NCBI GenBank assembly: GCA_036873755.1
Contig: JAVTVY010018847.1
Coordinates: 1-64,000 of the forward strand
Source: Hanleya hanleyi
Lineage: Eukaryota; Mollusca; Polyplacophora; Lepidopleurida; Hanleyidae
Length of the DNA: 64,000 bases
Reading direction: 5' to 3'
Shown here: positions 24,648 through 35,259 of the stretch, piece after piece
Layout: each line of letters begins with the position of its first letter
Numbering within the stretch: position 1 is the first letter of the stretch
Translations under genes and position numbers: made by a program
The notes under the pieces: model-generated
The model's input: the letters and a program-made list of their open reading frames with translations, nothing else
The model's database searches: none
What the model was told of the DNA's origin: nothing

Positions 24648-24866
24648 TTAAATGAAAGCATCCAAGGCTGCTAAAAAACAGGGAAGGAATTGGTCCTGTT
24701 CAATATATTTCTGATGTGTCTCTCGTTGCATACGTGGTATGAATTTGTGAAGTGTAGCTCTGATTATTGAAGAGACTTCATCAATACTGTAAAGAAAGTC
24801 TAGGCAAATGAGAGTTGCATATGTTGTACCAGTGGGCGATGGAAACAATTTTGTCGAGGCGTTCAA
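24648..24866 (-). other. 72-codon ORF of unknown meaning in outer left arm (mirror 41044-41262 +)
   Basis: The ORF has protein-like composition (PTGTTYATLICLDFLYSI followed by an amphipathic stretch). The mirror copy translates identically. In the right arm a second protein-like frame follows shortly (RGNVSHWKAEMAIAL, about 41300-41390). It could be a remnant of an older transposon gene or an exon. No family recognised. Confidence 0.2.
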
Positions 24867-25411
24867 CTGCTATCACAATTGTTTGACCGACCCAATGGAA
24901 TTACCGTTCCCCGATAAAGAACACAACACCGAAGATTAAAAATTGTATATTATCTGAACTAGACAAGATAACATTTTGGTAGTAAACCTACAATATTGCC
25001 GAGGTCGGTGTCCGCATCGTAGTGAACATTGTTGCCCAGGATGCATAGCGGCATTCATTTATGGTTTATGTATTCATGCACACTGGAACCTGCAGTCAAA
25101 GCTCAATGACATTGTTATTGTAGACATGTACAAGAATAAAGTCACTGAATCTGATTCATATTCATTTATTTGTGTGACAATTGACAACCAGAAAATCTTA
25201 TAAGTAGCCTGGAGGTCTTCTTCAAGATTACACGTATGCCTACCGATACATCGAATAATTATTTTAAAATCACATTCAGCAATTGCACACAGCAAAAATA
25301 CCCTTACGTTACTAAAAATTCAAATCACAGACTTAGAAATCCATTATTAACATCAAAAAGTAATTTTACCTCCACTGCCTGGCCCAAACGGAAAACTATT
25401 TTGTCAACTTC

Positions 25412-25853
25412 AACAGGTCAGAGCAAAGGACTAAGTGGGGTATATATCCCACCTGGGATATTAAATCAAAGTTTGGATATTGAAATATATCCTAATTGGG
25501 ATATTTTCACCGATTTGCATACTAAACGGCAATGTCGAATTTCCGCATCTAAACTACAAAAACAAGATAGAATCTACTTCACAAAACTGCCAATACGATT
25601 GTATAATTTTGCTAACCATTTCTCGCCGACATTATTCTCTGTGCAATTGCAATTACGTGCAATACTTTTTGATGTTGTTGTTGCAGTATACTTCCCATCA
25701 CTAACCACTGTTGTATGTCTTTATACGAACAGGAGAACTAGCAAAATATGCCAACTTGAAAATATGGAAGTGTGAAAAAAATATCCAAATTGGGATATTT
25801 TATTCCAAATGGGATATATATCCCAGTTTTATAGTCCTTTTCCCTGACCTGTT
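25412..25853. mobile_element. 442-bp MITE in left arm
   Basis: Inverted ends AACAGGTCAG...AAAGGACT and GGGATATATATCCC/GGTATATATCCCAC subterminal motifs. The mirror copy at 40057-40498 has the same length. A 179-codon ORF spanning it (25236-25775) is a chance ORF through the MITE. Confidence 0.8.
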
Positions 25854-27409
25854 CAACGAGCTGTCATTACGGATATGGTAAGAATTAAGAACATTACTTT
25901 TGCTAGATGACAAATGATGCTAGACGATAAAATCAGTCAATTTGGAAATTGCAGTAAAACGGATGCTTTCGCTTGATGAAATAAATCAAGTTTTCCTTGC
26001 AAGAAATGTTTTCAAACTTAGCACACAAAACGGCGGCTTTCAGTCATGCCATGTGCTCCAATCATGCCGTAGCGCGGAAACTTGCAACATTCATTTATTT
26101 GACAATATTAACAAGTGTGCGCCGGGAAACAAGTAATCAATCAAGTGACGGGTATAACACGTTTTACACACCTCGATCTGTCAGAATGCCTCACTCGCAC
26201 AGTGTCAAAACTCTCCAGTTGACTGATGGAACGAAAACGAAACTGCCTCCTCCTCTCTCCTTTTCAAACTCGCTCACCGGGACTGCACTATAATTTTTCA
26301 TTCTCGTCTCGCGAGACTCCCTACTGCGAGAAAGAGTCTCACGCGTAAATGGGAGCCATCCCCCCAAAATTTGGGGGGTGAGTAGGCGGCGTATGATTAT
26401 CTGGCTTGTCACTGACCTGCTGACTCCGCCGAGTTAGAAGCGAATTGCTAAACATAACGTGGGCTATATAATTGGGAAATGACTCTTTCCGTTTCGGAGC
26501 ATATCAATCGCGAACAAATTATTGTCGGTATGTATACTTGGCCGTGAAAGCGAGTTATCTAATACAGGAAGTAGTTCGCGGGTAGACACGGCTCGCTTTG
26601 AGAATGATGTCATGCTGCCTCGCTTTGAGATTGGAGATTAAAAAATGTCACCAGTTTACATGAGAGTCGCTTTGGTCTCCCGCGGGTAGACACGGCTCTC
26701 TTTGAGAATGTATAATTTTTCAGTGCGGTTCAGCCGATCTTAAAACATGACGTAATTTCGTCAATTCGGTGTATTTCATTGGCTGTCAGAGCCGAAGATG
26801 AAGTCGGCATATTCCGTGACTACGACTTGTGCCATATTGACCAGTTTACAGACAAAACACAATCTTTCGTAGAAAATCTCACAAGATATCAGCAGAAGTG
26901 TTTACCAGGAAACGAAACCGACATATTCTTCAATATCTGCGCCTAGAAACGGTTCGTCGTGGGATTAATTCAGCGAAATTATTCGAAACTAGGTCGAACT
27001 ACTTCATATCGCGTTCAATAAACGGAGTGACGCGGAAGTTTCAGTCATTCTCTCATTTTGCGCAGGGGTGTTGTAATGAAAACCATATCGCTTGGATAGA
27101 TGGCACCTCTGAAATTACCCATAAGCCAGTTCACCTAGCATCAGTAGTATACAAAGAGTAAATGGAGTCAACAGCGCGTCACTGTGCATGCGCGAGAAAA
27201 AAAATGTGGCGGTATTGTGGCGGTGTGCGCAGGAGTGTTGTGTGCAGGTATGACGTCACTTCCGGTCTGGGTGAATGGGGCGTGACCTTGGGGGCATGTA
27301 TTTCTCCGCGGTGATGCGGTCTGGCGGTGATGCGGTCTGCCTCCGCGGACCGAAAGTAGTCCCAAAACCGTGGGTTTTCGTGGAAGTGTTCGGCAATCTG
27401 TAGGGACCG

Positions 27410-28830
27410 CTAGTGGACCGATTGGGGTCGAGTGAGGTATCAAAGTGAAGCTTCGTGAAGGGGCATCTAATGGGCTGGGTGAGGGGTTGACATATCGGCC
27501 TTCTGCGCATGCGCGGTGGCCGAAGGGTATGAAAATAGCCTTTTTGGAGCTAGGGGAGCCCCTAGTGGACCGATGGGGTCGAGTGAGGTATCAAAGTGAA
27601 GCTTATGTGAAGGGGCATCTAATGGGCTGGGTGAGGGGTTGACATATCGGCCTTCTGCGCATGCGCGGTGGCCGAAGGGTATGAAAATAGCCGTTTTGGG
27701 ATGTAGGGAAGTCCCTAATGGTCCAATGGGGTCGAGTGAGGTATCAAGGTGAAGCTTATGGGAAGGGGCATCTGATGGGCTGGGCGCGGGGTTGAACTAT
27801 CGGCATTCTGCGCATGCGCGGTGGCCCAAGGGTATGGAAATAGACGTTTTGGAGCTAGGGGAGCCCCTAATGGACCAATGGGGTCGAGTGAGGTATCAAG
27901 ATGAAGCTTATGGGAAGGGGCATCTGATGGGCTGGGCGCGGGGTTAAATTAGTGTCATTCTGCGCATGCGCGGTGGCCCAAGGGTATAGAAATAGACGTG
28001 TTGGAGCTAGGGGAGCCCCTAATGGACCAATGGGGTCGAGTGAGGTATCGATGTGAAGCATTCATGAAGGGGCATCTGATGGGCTGGGCGCGGGGTTAAA
28101 TTAGTGTCATTCTGCGCATGCGCGGTGGCCCAAGGGTATGGAAATCGACGTGTTGGAGCTAGGGGAGCCCCTAGTGGACCGATGGGGTCGAGTGAGGTAT
28201 CAATGTGAAGCATTCATGAAGGGGCATCTAATGGACTGGATGTGGGGTTGACATATCGGCCTTCTGCGCATGCGCGGTGGCCGAAGGGTATGAAAATAGC
28301 CTTTTTGGAGCTAGGGGAGCCCCTAATGGTCCAATGGGGTCGAGTGAGGTATCAATGTGAAGCATTCATGAAGAGGCATCTAATGGACTGGGTGTGGGGT
28401 TGACATAGCGGCCTTCTGCGCATGCGCGGTGGCCGAAGGGTATGAAAATAGCCTTTTTGGAGCTAGGGGAGCCCCTAATGGTCCAATGGGGTCGAGTGAG
28501 GTATCAATGTAAAGCATTCATGAAGGGGCATCTAATGGACTGGGTGTGGAGTTGAAATAGCGGCCTTCTGCGCATGCGCGGTGGCCGAAGGGTATGAAAA
28601 TAGCCTTTTTGGAGCTAGGGGAGCCCTAATGGTCCAATGGGGTCGAGTGAGGTATCAATGTGAAGCATTCATGAAGGGGCATCTAATGGACTGGGTGTGG
28701 GGTTTACATATCGGCATTCTGCGCATGCGCGGTGGCCCAAGGGTATGGAAATAGACGTTTTGGGAGCTAGGGGAGCCACTAATGGGCCGATGGAGTTCTA
28801 TGAGGTATCCATGTGAACCCCATGTGGGTG
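27410..28830. repeat. ~152-bp NRF-1-site tandem array, left arm
   Basis: Nine units, each with TTCTGCGCATGCGCGGTGGC, GGAGCTAGGGGAGCCCCTA, GGGGTCGAGTGAGGTATCA and AGGGGCATCTAATGG. GCGCATGCGC sites fall near 27505, 27658, 27809, 27963, 28118, 28266, 28417, 28568 and 28720. Confidence 0.92.
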
Positions 28831-29074
28831 CATGTAAAATTTTTCCTGAAAAAAAAAACGGAAAACGGACTTTATCGAAAAACCTGGGAAAATGCCTATA
28901 TGGGGTATGAGGGGTATATAGGTCGCCGGGCTTAACGGGGCTTGTCTATCAATAGAGTTATCTTTCCCTAGTTCCAGGGTGGTGTATGTAAAAATTTTCC
29001 TGAAAAAATACGGAATACGGACTTTATCCTAAATTACGGGAAAATGCCTATATGGGGTATGGGAGGTATAGGAC

Positions 29075-29560
29075 CATCCTGGGAAACGTACTTCTATACA
29101 TTTGCGGTAGGGTTGTGGGGTCTCGTTTTACTCGTCTCGTCATTTAGAACATGATAGGAAGTGTCCCCGTGCGAATCGGTGAAATTTTTGAAAAAAGTCA
29201 CCGAACCCCATATAGTCCCATACTGAGGGTATAGGATCAATGTTTGTCCCCCTGGGAAACGTACTTCTATACATTTGCGGTAGGGTTGTGGGGTCTCGTT
29301 TTACTCGTCTCGTCATTTAGAACATGATAGGAAGTGTCGCCGTGCGAATCGGTGAAATTTTTGAAAAAAGTCACCGAGCCCCATATAGTCCCATACTGGG
29401 GTATAGGTTCAATGTTTATCCCCATGGGAAACGTACTTCTATACATTTGCGGTAGGGTTGTGGGGTCTCGTTTTACTCGTCTCGTCATTTAGAACACGAT
29501 AGGAAGTGTTGCGGAGCGAATCGGTGAAATTTTTGAAAAAAGTCACCGAGGCCTGGGTAG
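29075..29560. repeat. Three ~172-bp repeats, left arm
   Basis: Units contain GGAAACGTACTTCTATACAT, GGTAGGGTTGTGGGGTCTCG and GAATCGGTGAAATTTTTGAA. The mirror is at 36335-36815. The 70-73-codon ORFs here are coincidental. Confidence 0.88.
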
Positions 29561-30224
29561 GCCCATAGGCCTATACTGCATGGCTATGGGTGTATAGGGC
29601 CATACGGGGTGGACATGTTGGAGTCTAGGTGAGTCCCTAATGGTCCAATGGGGTCGAGTGAGGTCTTATTTTGAAGCTCTCGTGGAGGAGCACTTGACTA
29701 CACTAATGGTTCGTCCGTGTTCAATAGTCTGCGCATGCGCAGTCTGGCCGTAGTATAGAAAACAGGTATTTTGGGTGCTATGTAGGGGTGTGTTTGGGTT
29801 AGAGATGAGCTAATCACGGTTCGAATGGGTCGTGTGAGGTGTCAAAGTGAAGCTTGTGTGGGTAGAGTCAGAATGGTGTGTTTTTGAATGCAAGTCGCGT
29901 CAATCTGCGCATGCGCAGTTGGTTGTATAAGTAAAGTGGCCATTTTGGAGCAGTACATGAAGGTGTTTGGGGTAGAGATGGACCGCTATGGGTCCGAATG
30001 GGTCGTGGAGGGTGTCAAAGTGAAGCTTGTGTGGGGTAGAGTCAGAATGGCGTGTTTTTGAAGTCGCGTCAATCTGCGCAGGCGCAGTTGGTTGTAGTAA
30101 GTAAAGTGGCCATTTTCGGGCAGTACATGAAGGTATTTGGGGTCGAGATGGGCTATTCACGGTTCGAATGCGTCCTGGAAGGTGTCATCTTGTAGTTCTC
30201 GGGGTGTACATTCCGATTTGAGGG

Positions 30225-30625
30225 ATGTCCGCGTCATCTGTGACGTCATTGATGACGTCATCGGTACGAGTAGTAGCGAAAGTGGACATTTTGTGGGTGC
30301 GTGGGGGTGAGTTTGGTGTAGATAGGGACTATCCTTAGTCCGAATGCGTCGTGTGAGGTGTCATTTTGTAGCTCTCGAGGTGTACATTCCGAGTTGAGGC
30401 ATGTCCGAAGCATCTGTGACGTCATTGTTGACGTCATCAGTAGGAGTAGTAGCGAAAGTGGACATTTTGAGGCAGTGAAGGAAGGTATTCGGAGTAGAGA
30501 GGAACCATTCTTGGTCCGAATGCGTCCTGAGAGGTGTCATGTTGTAGCTCTCGGGGTGTACATTCCGCGTTGAGGGATATCCACAGCATCTGTGACGTCA
30601 TTGGTGACGTCATCAGTACGAGTAG
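30225..30625. promoter_or_regulatory. CRE (TGACGTCA) cluster, left arm
   Basis: Three ~178-bp repeats, each with paired sites of the form GTGACGTCATTGNTGACGTCA (near 30239, 30417, 30593), followed by AGTAGTAGCGAAAGTG. TGACGTCA is the consensus bound by CREB/ATF proteins. Regulatory function is inference. Confidence 0.55.
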
Positions 30626-30952
30626 TAGCGAAAGTGAGCATTTTGGGGCAGTGAAGGATGGTATTTGGTGTAGAGATGGACCATCCGCGGTGCGAATGCG
30701 TCGTGTGAGATGTCATCTTGTAGCAACGCCCACCAACGCCATTCTTAATGCATCAACGCCCAGGTGAAATAGCTCAGAAGCTCTGATATTCCATGGAATT
30801 GTCACTAATTCTTCGAAATGCAGTGACGCCAGTCGACGCCCGTCGTTACACCTTAACACCATGATATAGACCGGACAGAGAACAACAACAGCAACAACAA
30901 CAATGATCACACATAAGAGAACAACAACAACAAGAAGTTTTTTTTCATATAG

Positions 30953-30958
30953 TTTATT
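30953..30958 (-). terminator. poly(A) signal for zinc-finger gene 1, inside left arm
   Basis: AATAAA, about 255 nt after the stop codon of gene 1, followed by a run of A and GTT repeats. It is mirrored at 34921-34926 for the plus-strand gene. Confidence 0.6.
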
Positions 30959-31213
30959 CTCCCCAATGTTACATCATACCCACGTTGGGGGAGCCGCGTT
31001 GGGTATATTTACAATTCAAGAATATTCTTGTCCAATCAGAGGCCACCATTTGCATCTGTCATATTCGTTCCTGTCCGTTAGATGTATTCTCGGCTACTCT
31101 TGTCCAATCAGAAGTCGCCATTTCAGAAAGTTCCATCTTCGGCCATGTTCGCTCTGAACCGTTTGTTCTAATCGTCATCGGACAGGCCAGGATACCGTTG
31201 AGGAAACATACCC

Positions 31214-32200
31214 TCAGATAGTTGTTTGCGCATTCTGAGTATCTATCAGTGCATGGATGAATACTTTCTTCCGATGGGGGTGGTGGGTCAGTTTAACCAC
31301 GAAGAACGTAACATTGGTGACCCTCTCCACTATCCACTTGGTGTTGGTACGCTGTTCATAGCCCCATTCTAAGGGATCCACAGTGTCCAGTTGGGTCAGC
31401 ATCGTCTCTAGCGACGCCCGATTGGTGATTGTGAAAGGATGGTCGTACACTGGGTTGATGGCACTGGAATAGAAATAGCACAATTCACGCGTCATCTTAT
31501 GGCATAAGATGTACCCAAATGCTACATTTAATGTGAAGGATGTAGGTTGGTCATTGAAGATGGCTTCCACGTAGCTGGGTAGACGGGCGAGGTCGGTCAG
31601 TCGGAAATTGTACAAGTCCAATATAGGGCGATGACGGTGGAAGCAGTGTCGGATCATGGACCAATGGCGTCGATACATCTCACTCACTGGATGATCTTCG
31701 GGTAAGAGATCGCTGGGAACATCCACCGCATCTTCCAGAAAATGTTCGTTGTTGTCAGGTGTATTACTGGAAACAGTGATGCTAGGGACCGGCTGGATAT
31801 CTAGGCTCTTCTGAGCTGTGGGTATAGGCGGGCTCTCCGTGATCGCATCATCAGTGGCATTCTCCTCCCCGGGTTCATCTTCAGTGGATCTGTCCCTCCT
31901 GGGTACCTCTTTAGTGGAAAGTTGTCCCTCATGCCGTGGTGATGCACCATGAATCAAACGCTCATGCCGTTTTAACTGACTGGGTCATTTGAAGAGTTGA
32001 CCACATTCTTCGCATCGACGCTTGGATGGCCCATGAATTGAACGTTCATGGCGCTGTAAATGATCTGGGCGATGAAACGACAGTGTAGGCCTACATATCG
32101 TACAGCTATACCGGGCGGTTCCATCGTGCTTGGTAGCCTCATGGCGGCGCAAGTCGTGCCTGCGAGTGAATGATTTCGAGCACGTAGTACAAGTGAACAT
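31214..32200 (-). pseudogene. C2H2 zinc-finger gene 1 of FB-ZF, interrupted by an internal stop
   Basis: It starts with MFTCTTC after ACCACCAAG, a good translation context. Two complete C2H2 fingers (residues 4-25 and about 31-55) are followed by a third whose CEECGQLFK is cut by TGA at 31985-31987. The frame then continues open to 31214 (329 codons in all). The downstream part has an acidic Ser/Pro-rich linker and a ~150-residue domain with PILDLYNFRLTDLARL, AFGYIL and NTKWIVERVTNVTFF. The paralogue at 32627-33570 has an arginine codon at the stop position, so this is a nonsense mutation or a recoded stop. The last ~20 codons lie in the inverted-repeat arm. The second domain resembles, from memory, regions of large mobile-element proteins in cnidarians and lancelets; this is unverified. 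Confidence 0.7.
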
Positions 32201-32243
32201 CTTGGTGGTTGACAGAGTGTCTGATGAAACGGCCAGGCCGTTT

Positions 32244-32253
32244 CCTTTTTATA
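32244..32253 (-). promoter_or_regulatory. TATA box of zinc-finger gene 1
   Basis: TATAAAAAGG on the minus strand, 44 bp before the ATG, which implies a 5' UTR of only about 15-25 nt. The surrounding sequence is shared with gene 2. Confidence 0.65.
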
Positions 32254-32420
32254 GCAAGCTATCTGTTGATCTATTTTTAGCACAATCAGTTCTAAACTAG
32301 GGGAAAACCCCTATCACCTCTAGCCAAAAGGGCTAATATCGGTCCCCGGGCTTATTGGGATCTGCCTATCAAGTCAATGGGGTGATGTGAACAACAACAA
32401 GTTCAGCAATGTTCATACAG

Positions 32421-32426
32421 TTTATT
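32421..32426 (-). terminator. poly(A) signal for zinc-finger gene 2
   Basis: AATAAA about 200 nt after the restored-frame stop, within a third copy of the GATGTAACATTGGGG module. Confidence 0.6.
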
Positions 32427-32626
32427 ATCCCCAATGTTACATCATACCCAGGCTGGGGGAGCCGCCTTGGGTATGTTTAGTATGTTCACAGCAAAACAAA
32501 TTGAAATATCAAACACCATGTTTTATTATTTAACGCACCGTCACATTATGTACAAGTGTTTACTGAGCTCAAGTCAACGATCAGCATGTAGACATAGAGA
32601 CTATGTGCGGCATCTTATGGTATTCA

Positions 32627-33570
32627 TCAGGGCGCGGGTGACGCATTCAACCGATGGCGGTGGTCGGTCAGCTTGGTAAGGAAGAACGTGGCATTGGTGA
32701 CCTTCTCTACGACCCATTGTATGTTGGGGCGTTGACGATGTGCCCATCTCAAGGGTTCCACGGTGTCCAGTATCTCCAGCATCGTCTCTAGTGACCCCGG
32801 TTAATGATGGTGAGCGGTTGGTCAAACACATGGCTGTTATTACTGGCATAATAATACCGTAACTGGTCCGTCTTTTTGTGACGTAAGATGTACCCGAAAG
32901 CAACATTCAATTTGAAGGCCGTAGTTTGATCTTTGAAGATGGCTTCCACGTAGCTGCGTAGACAGGTGAGGTGGGTCAGTGGGAAATTGTAGATATCTGG
33001 AATGGGGCGATCACGGTGGAAAATGTGCCGCATCATGGGCCATTGGCGCCGATCGATGTCATTCACTGGATGGGCGTCCTGTAACAGATCGCTGGGAATA
33101 TCCACTGCATCTTCCAGAAAATGTCCGATGTCGTCAGGCGTATGACTGGCAACAGCAATGCTAGGGACTGGCTGGATATCTAGGCTCTTCTGAACTGTGG
33201 GTATAGGCGGACTCTCCGTGATCGCATCACCAATGGCGTTCGTCTCCCCGGGCTTATCTTCACTGGGTCTCACCTTCCGCGGCTCCTCTTCAGTAGGAAG
33301 TTGTCGCCCAAACCGTAGAGACGGACCATGAATCAAACGCTGATGCCGTCTTAACTGACTGCGTCGTTTGAAGAGTTGACCACATTCATTACATTGTTCC
33401 TTCGCGCCCTCGTGGAGTGAGCGTTCGTGGCGCAGTAAAACATCTTCCCGATTAAATAACCGTGCGCAGGTTATACAAGTATATAGTGTACCGTTGTGGG
33501 TGGAGGCCTCGTGGCGTCGCAAATCTTCTGGGCGAGTAAACTGCTTCTGGCAAGTTGTGCAAGTGAACAT
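32627..33570 (-). pseudogene. C2H2 zinc-finger gene 2 of FB-ZF, frameshifted
   Basis: MFTCTTCQKQF opens a protein with three intact C2H2 fingers (about residues 4-25, 30-53 and 58-82; HERSLH and HQRLIH linkers). A low-complexity linker follows, then the same ~150-residue domain as gene 1 (YNFPLTHL, AFGYILRHKK, PNIQWVVEKVTNATFF). One base is missing near 32793-32800 relative to gene 1, so the frame closes early at 32788 while the correct frame continues to a stop at 32627. Outside the lesion, gene 1 and gene 2 are clear paralogues. Fingers in this arrangement suggest DNA binding; the natural target is unknown. Confidence 0.72.
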
Positions 33571-33613
33571 CTTGGTGGTTGACAGAGTGTCTGATGAAAC
33601 GGCCAGGCCGCTT

Positions 33614-33623
33614 CCCTTTTATA
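33614..33623 (-). promoter_or_regulatory. TATA box of zinc-finger gene 2
   Basis: TATAAAAGGG on the minus strand, 44 bp before the ATG. The leader GGCCTGGCCGTTTCATCAGA is shared with gene 1. Confidence 0.65.
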
Positions 33624-33639
33624 GCACGCTAGCTGGTAA

Positions 33640-34130
33640 TCTATTTTTAGCACACTCTACCCCAAGTCGAGGATCGAGACTGGTGTACTGGTGTACGACT
33701 GAGCGGCATTGCGCGCGCGCGCGCATGAAGACCCTCATGCATACCTCAATGCAGGCGCAGACGCGAAGTGCCCGGATGTAAAAATGACGTCACTTCCGGT
33801 TTGGGTGAATGGAGCGTGACGTTTGGACATGTCCAGACTTGTCTGACCGCCATTGTTGGAAAATGGCGGATAATGGCGGAAGGTGGCCGCCATTGTGGGG
33901 AAATGGCGGCTAATGGCGGCTAATGGCGGCTAATGCCGGAAGGTGACCGCCATTGTGGAAAAACCCCACAGACAGGTCAGAACATGCATTTCTATGATGT
34001 TCACGCATAATAAAAGAATTGATCTGTAATCTGTCTTGTTGTTGTTGCTCTCTATTTTGGACTAACCCATCAGAATAGTACGTATCACGGACTACACCCG
34101 ACGTCTAGGCGCGCATGTGTGACATGGTCT
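33640..34130. other. Intergenic segment between divergent FB-ZF genes
   Basis: It contains a (GC)n tract (33711-33724), another GACGTCACTTCCGG block (33786), AATGGCGGCTAATGGCGG repeats (33840-33960) and an orphan AATAAA (34009-34014, plus strand) homologous to the first bases of the window. It probably marks a lost gene between the two divergent promoters. Confidence 0.5.
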
Positions 34131-34136
34131 ATAAAA
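34130..34136 (+). promoter_or_regulatory. TATA box of the plus-strand FB-ZF gene
   Basis: TATAAAA 47 bp before the ATG at 34183, the same short spacing as the zinc-finger genes. Confidence 0.6.
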
Positions 34137-34182
34137 CACGTCTCTCGGGATCACACACCTTCATTTCTACGGTTGCAGAGCC

Positions 34183-34566
34183 ATGACGGAGATCCAGCCC
34201 TGTGCGACTCGCATTTTACAGCATGCCACCGCGGTGAATTCATTCACGGGTTACCGAGCAGTGGTCCGGTCCATGTTTGCAGATGGCGACGACAACGAGG
34301 GACGACGCCAGATCCTGAACGAGTTCGCAGAAGCGGTCCTTCACAGAGTGCACTCGATGGAGAGGCGTGCCATCACTCATCACTACTGGACTATGACAGC
34401 CATCCTTGATGCTCGCGCTATGGACCAGGAGCGCCGGGTTGTGTTTCTTGGATCGGAGCTCTTGGAGCTCAAAGCCTGTGGAGCTCAGAGCTCGGAAGTG
34501 ACATTTGCATATGACCTCTGTGAGGTCACTTCCGCTTCCGTTCACGTGACCGGACCTGACCTTTGA
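34183..34566 (+). CDS. Unrecognised 127-aa protein of FB-ZF
   Basis: An ATG in favourable context (GCAGAGCCATGACG) opens 127 codons. Residues 1-83 look like a real folded, mostly helical domain (YRAVVRSMFADG, RRQILNEFAEAVLHRV, HHYWTMTAILDARAMDQERR). The last ~40 residues are encoded by GGAGCTC-rich DNA like that at 14300-14340 and may be a later extension. The stop is 40 bp before the right arm, whose start supplies the 3' UTR and AATAAA (34921-34926). No signal peptide, transmembrane segment or zinc ligand cluster is seen. Function unknown. It is the only gene of the element without a visible lesion. Confidence 0.6.
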   Translation: MTEIQPCATRILQHATAVNSFTGYRAVVRSMFADGDDNEGRRQILNEFAEAVLHRVHSMERRAITHHYWTMTAILDARAMDQERRVVFLGSELLELKACGAQSSEVTFAYDLCEVTSASVHVTGPDL

Positions 34567-34920
34567 CCCCGGCGCGCGCGGTGTAAAGGTTTCCACCGCG
34601 AGCTCGGGAAGAAAGTATTCACCCATGCACTGATAGATACTCAGAATGCGCAAACAACTATCTGAGGATATGTTTCCCCAACGGTATCCTGGCCTGTCCG
34701 ATGACGATTAGAACAAACGGTTCAGAGCGAACATGGCCGAAGATGGAACTTTCTGAAATGGCGACTTCTGATTGGACAAGAGTAGCCGAGAATACATCTA
34801 ACGGACAGGAACGAATATGACAGATGCAAATGGTGGCCTCTGATTGGACAAGAATATTCTTGAATTGTAAATATACCCAACGCGGCTCCCCCAACGTGGG
34901 TATGATGTAACATTGGGGAG

Positions 34921-34926
34921 AATAAA
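34921..34926 (+). terminator. poly(A) signal for the plus-strand gene, inside right arm
   Basis: AATAAA following GATGTAACATTGGGGAG, then an A-run and GTT repeats. It is the exact mirror of the zinc-finger gene 1 signal. Confidence 0.6.
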
Positions 34927-35259
34927 CTATATGAAAAAAAACTTCTTGTTGTTGTTGTTCTCTTATGTGTGATCATTGTTGTTGTTGCTGTTGTTGTTCT
35001 CTGTCCGGTCTATATCATGGTGTTAAGGTGTAACGACGGGCGTCGACTGGCGTCACTGCATTTCGAAGAATTAGTGACAATTCCATGGAATATCAGAGCT
35101 TCTGAGCTATTTCACCTGGGCGTTGATGCATTAAGAATGGCGTTGGTGGGCGTTGCTACAAGATGACATCTCACACGACGCATTCGCACCGCGGATGGTC
35201 CATCTCTACACCAAATACCATCCTTCACTGCCCCAAAATGCTCACTTTCGCTACTACTC

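Larger units (their letters stand above)
24505..31272. repeat. Left arm of giant inverted repeat
   Basis: 6.77 kb that recurs in reverse complement at 34607-41405. The outer boundary is CACAGATTCGTTCG (24505), 8 bp beyond the right target duplication of the neighbouring TIR element. The inner boundary is GAATACTTTCTTCC (to 31272). The outer 2.66 kb (to about 27165) is AT-richer flanking-type DNA; the inner 4.1 kb is the FB-ZF arm. Translations of the outer part are identical in both arms, and only rare single-base differences were seen there (for example near 26520). Confidence 0.95.

Noticed and set aside
25236..25775. 179-codon ORF present in both giant arms
   Set aside because: Most of it overlaps the 442-bp MITE including its inverted end; no protein motif.
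30713..30910. 65-codon ORF beginning MIIVVVAVVVL (mirror 34969-35166)
   Set aside because: The hydrophobic start is only a translated GTT/CAA microsatellite.
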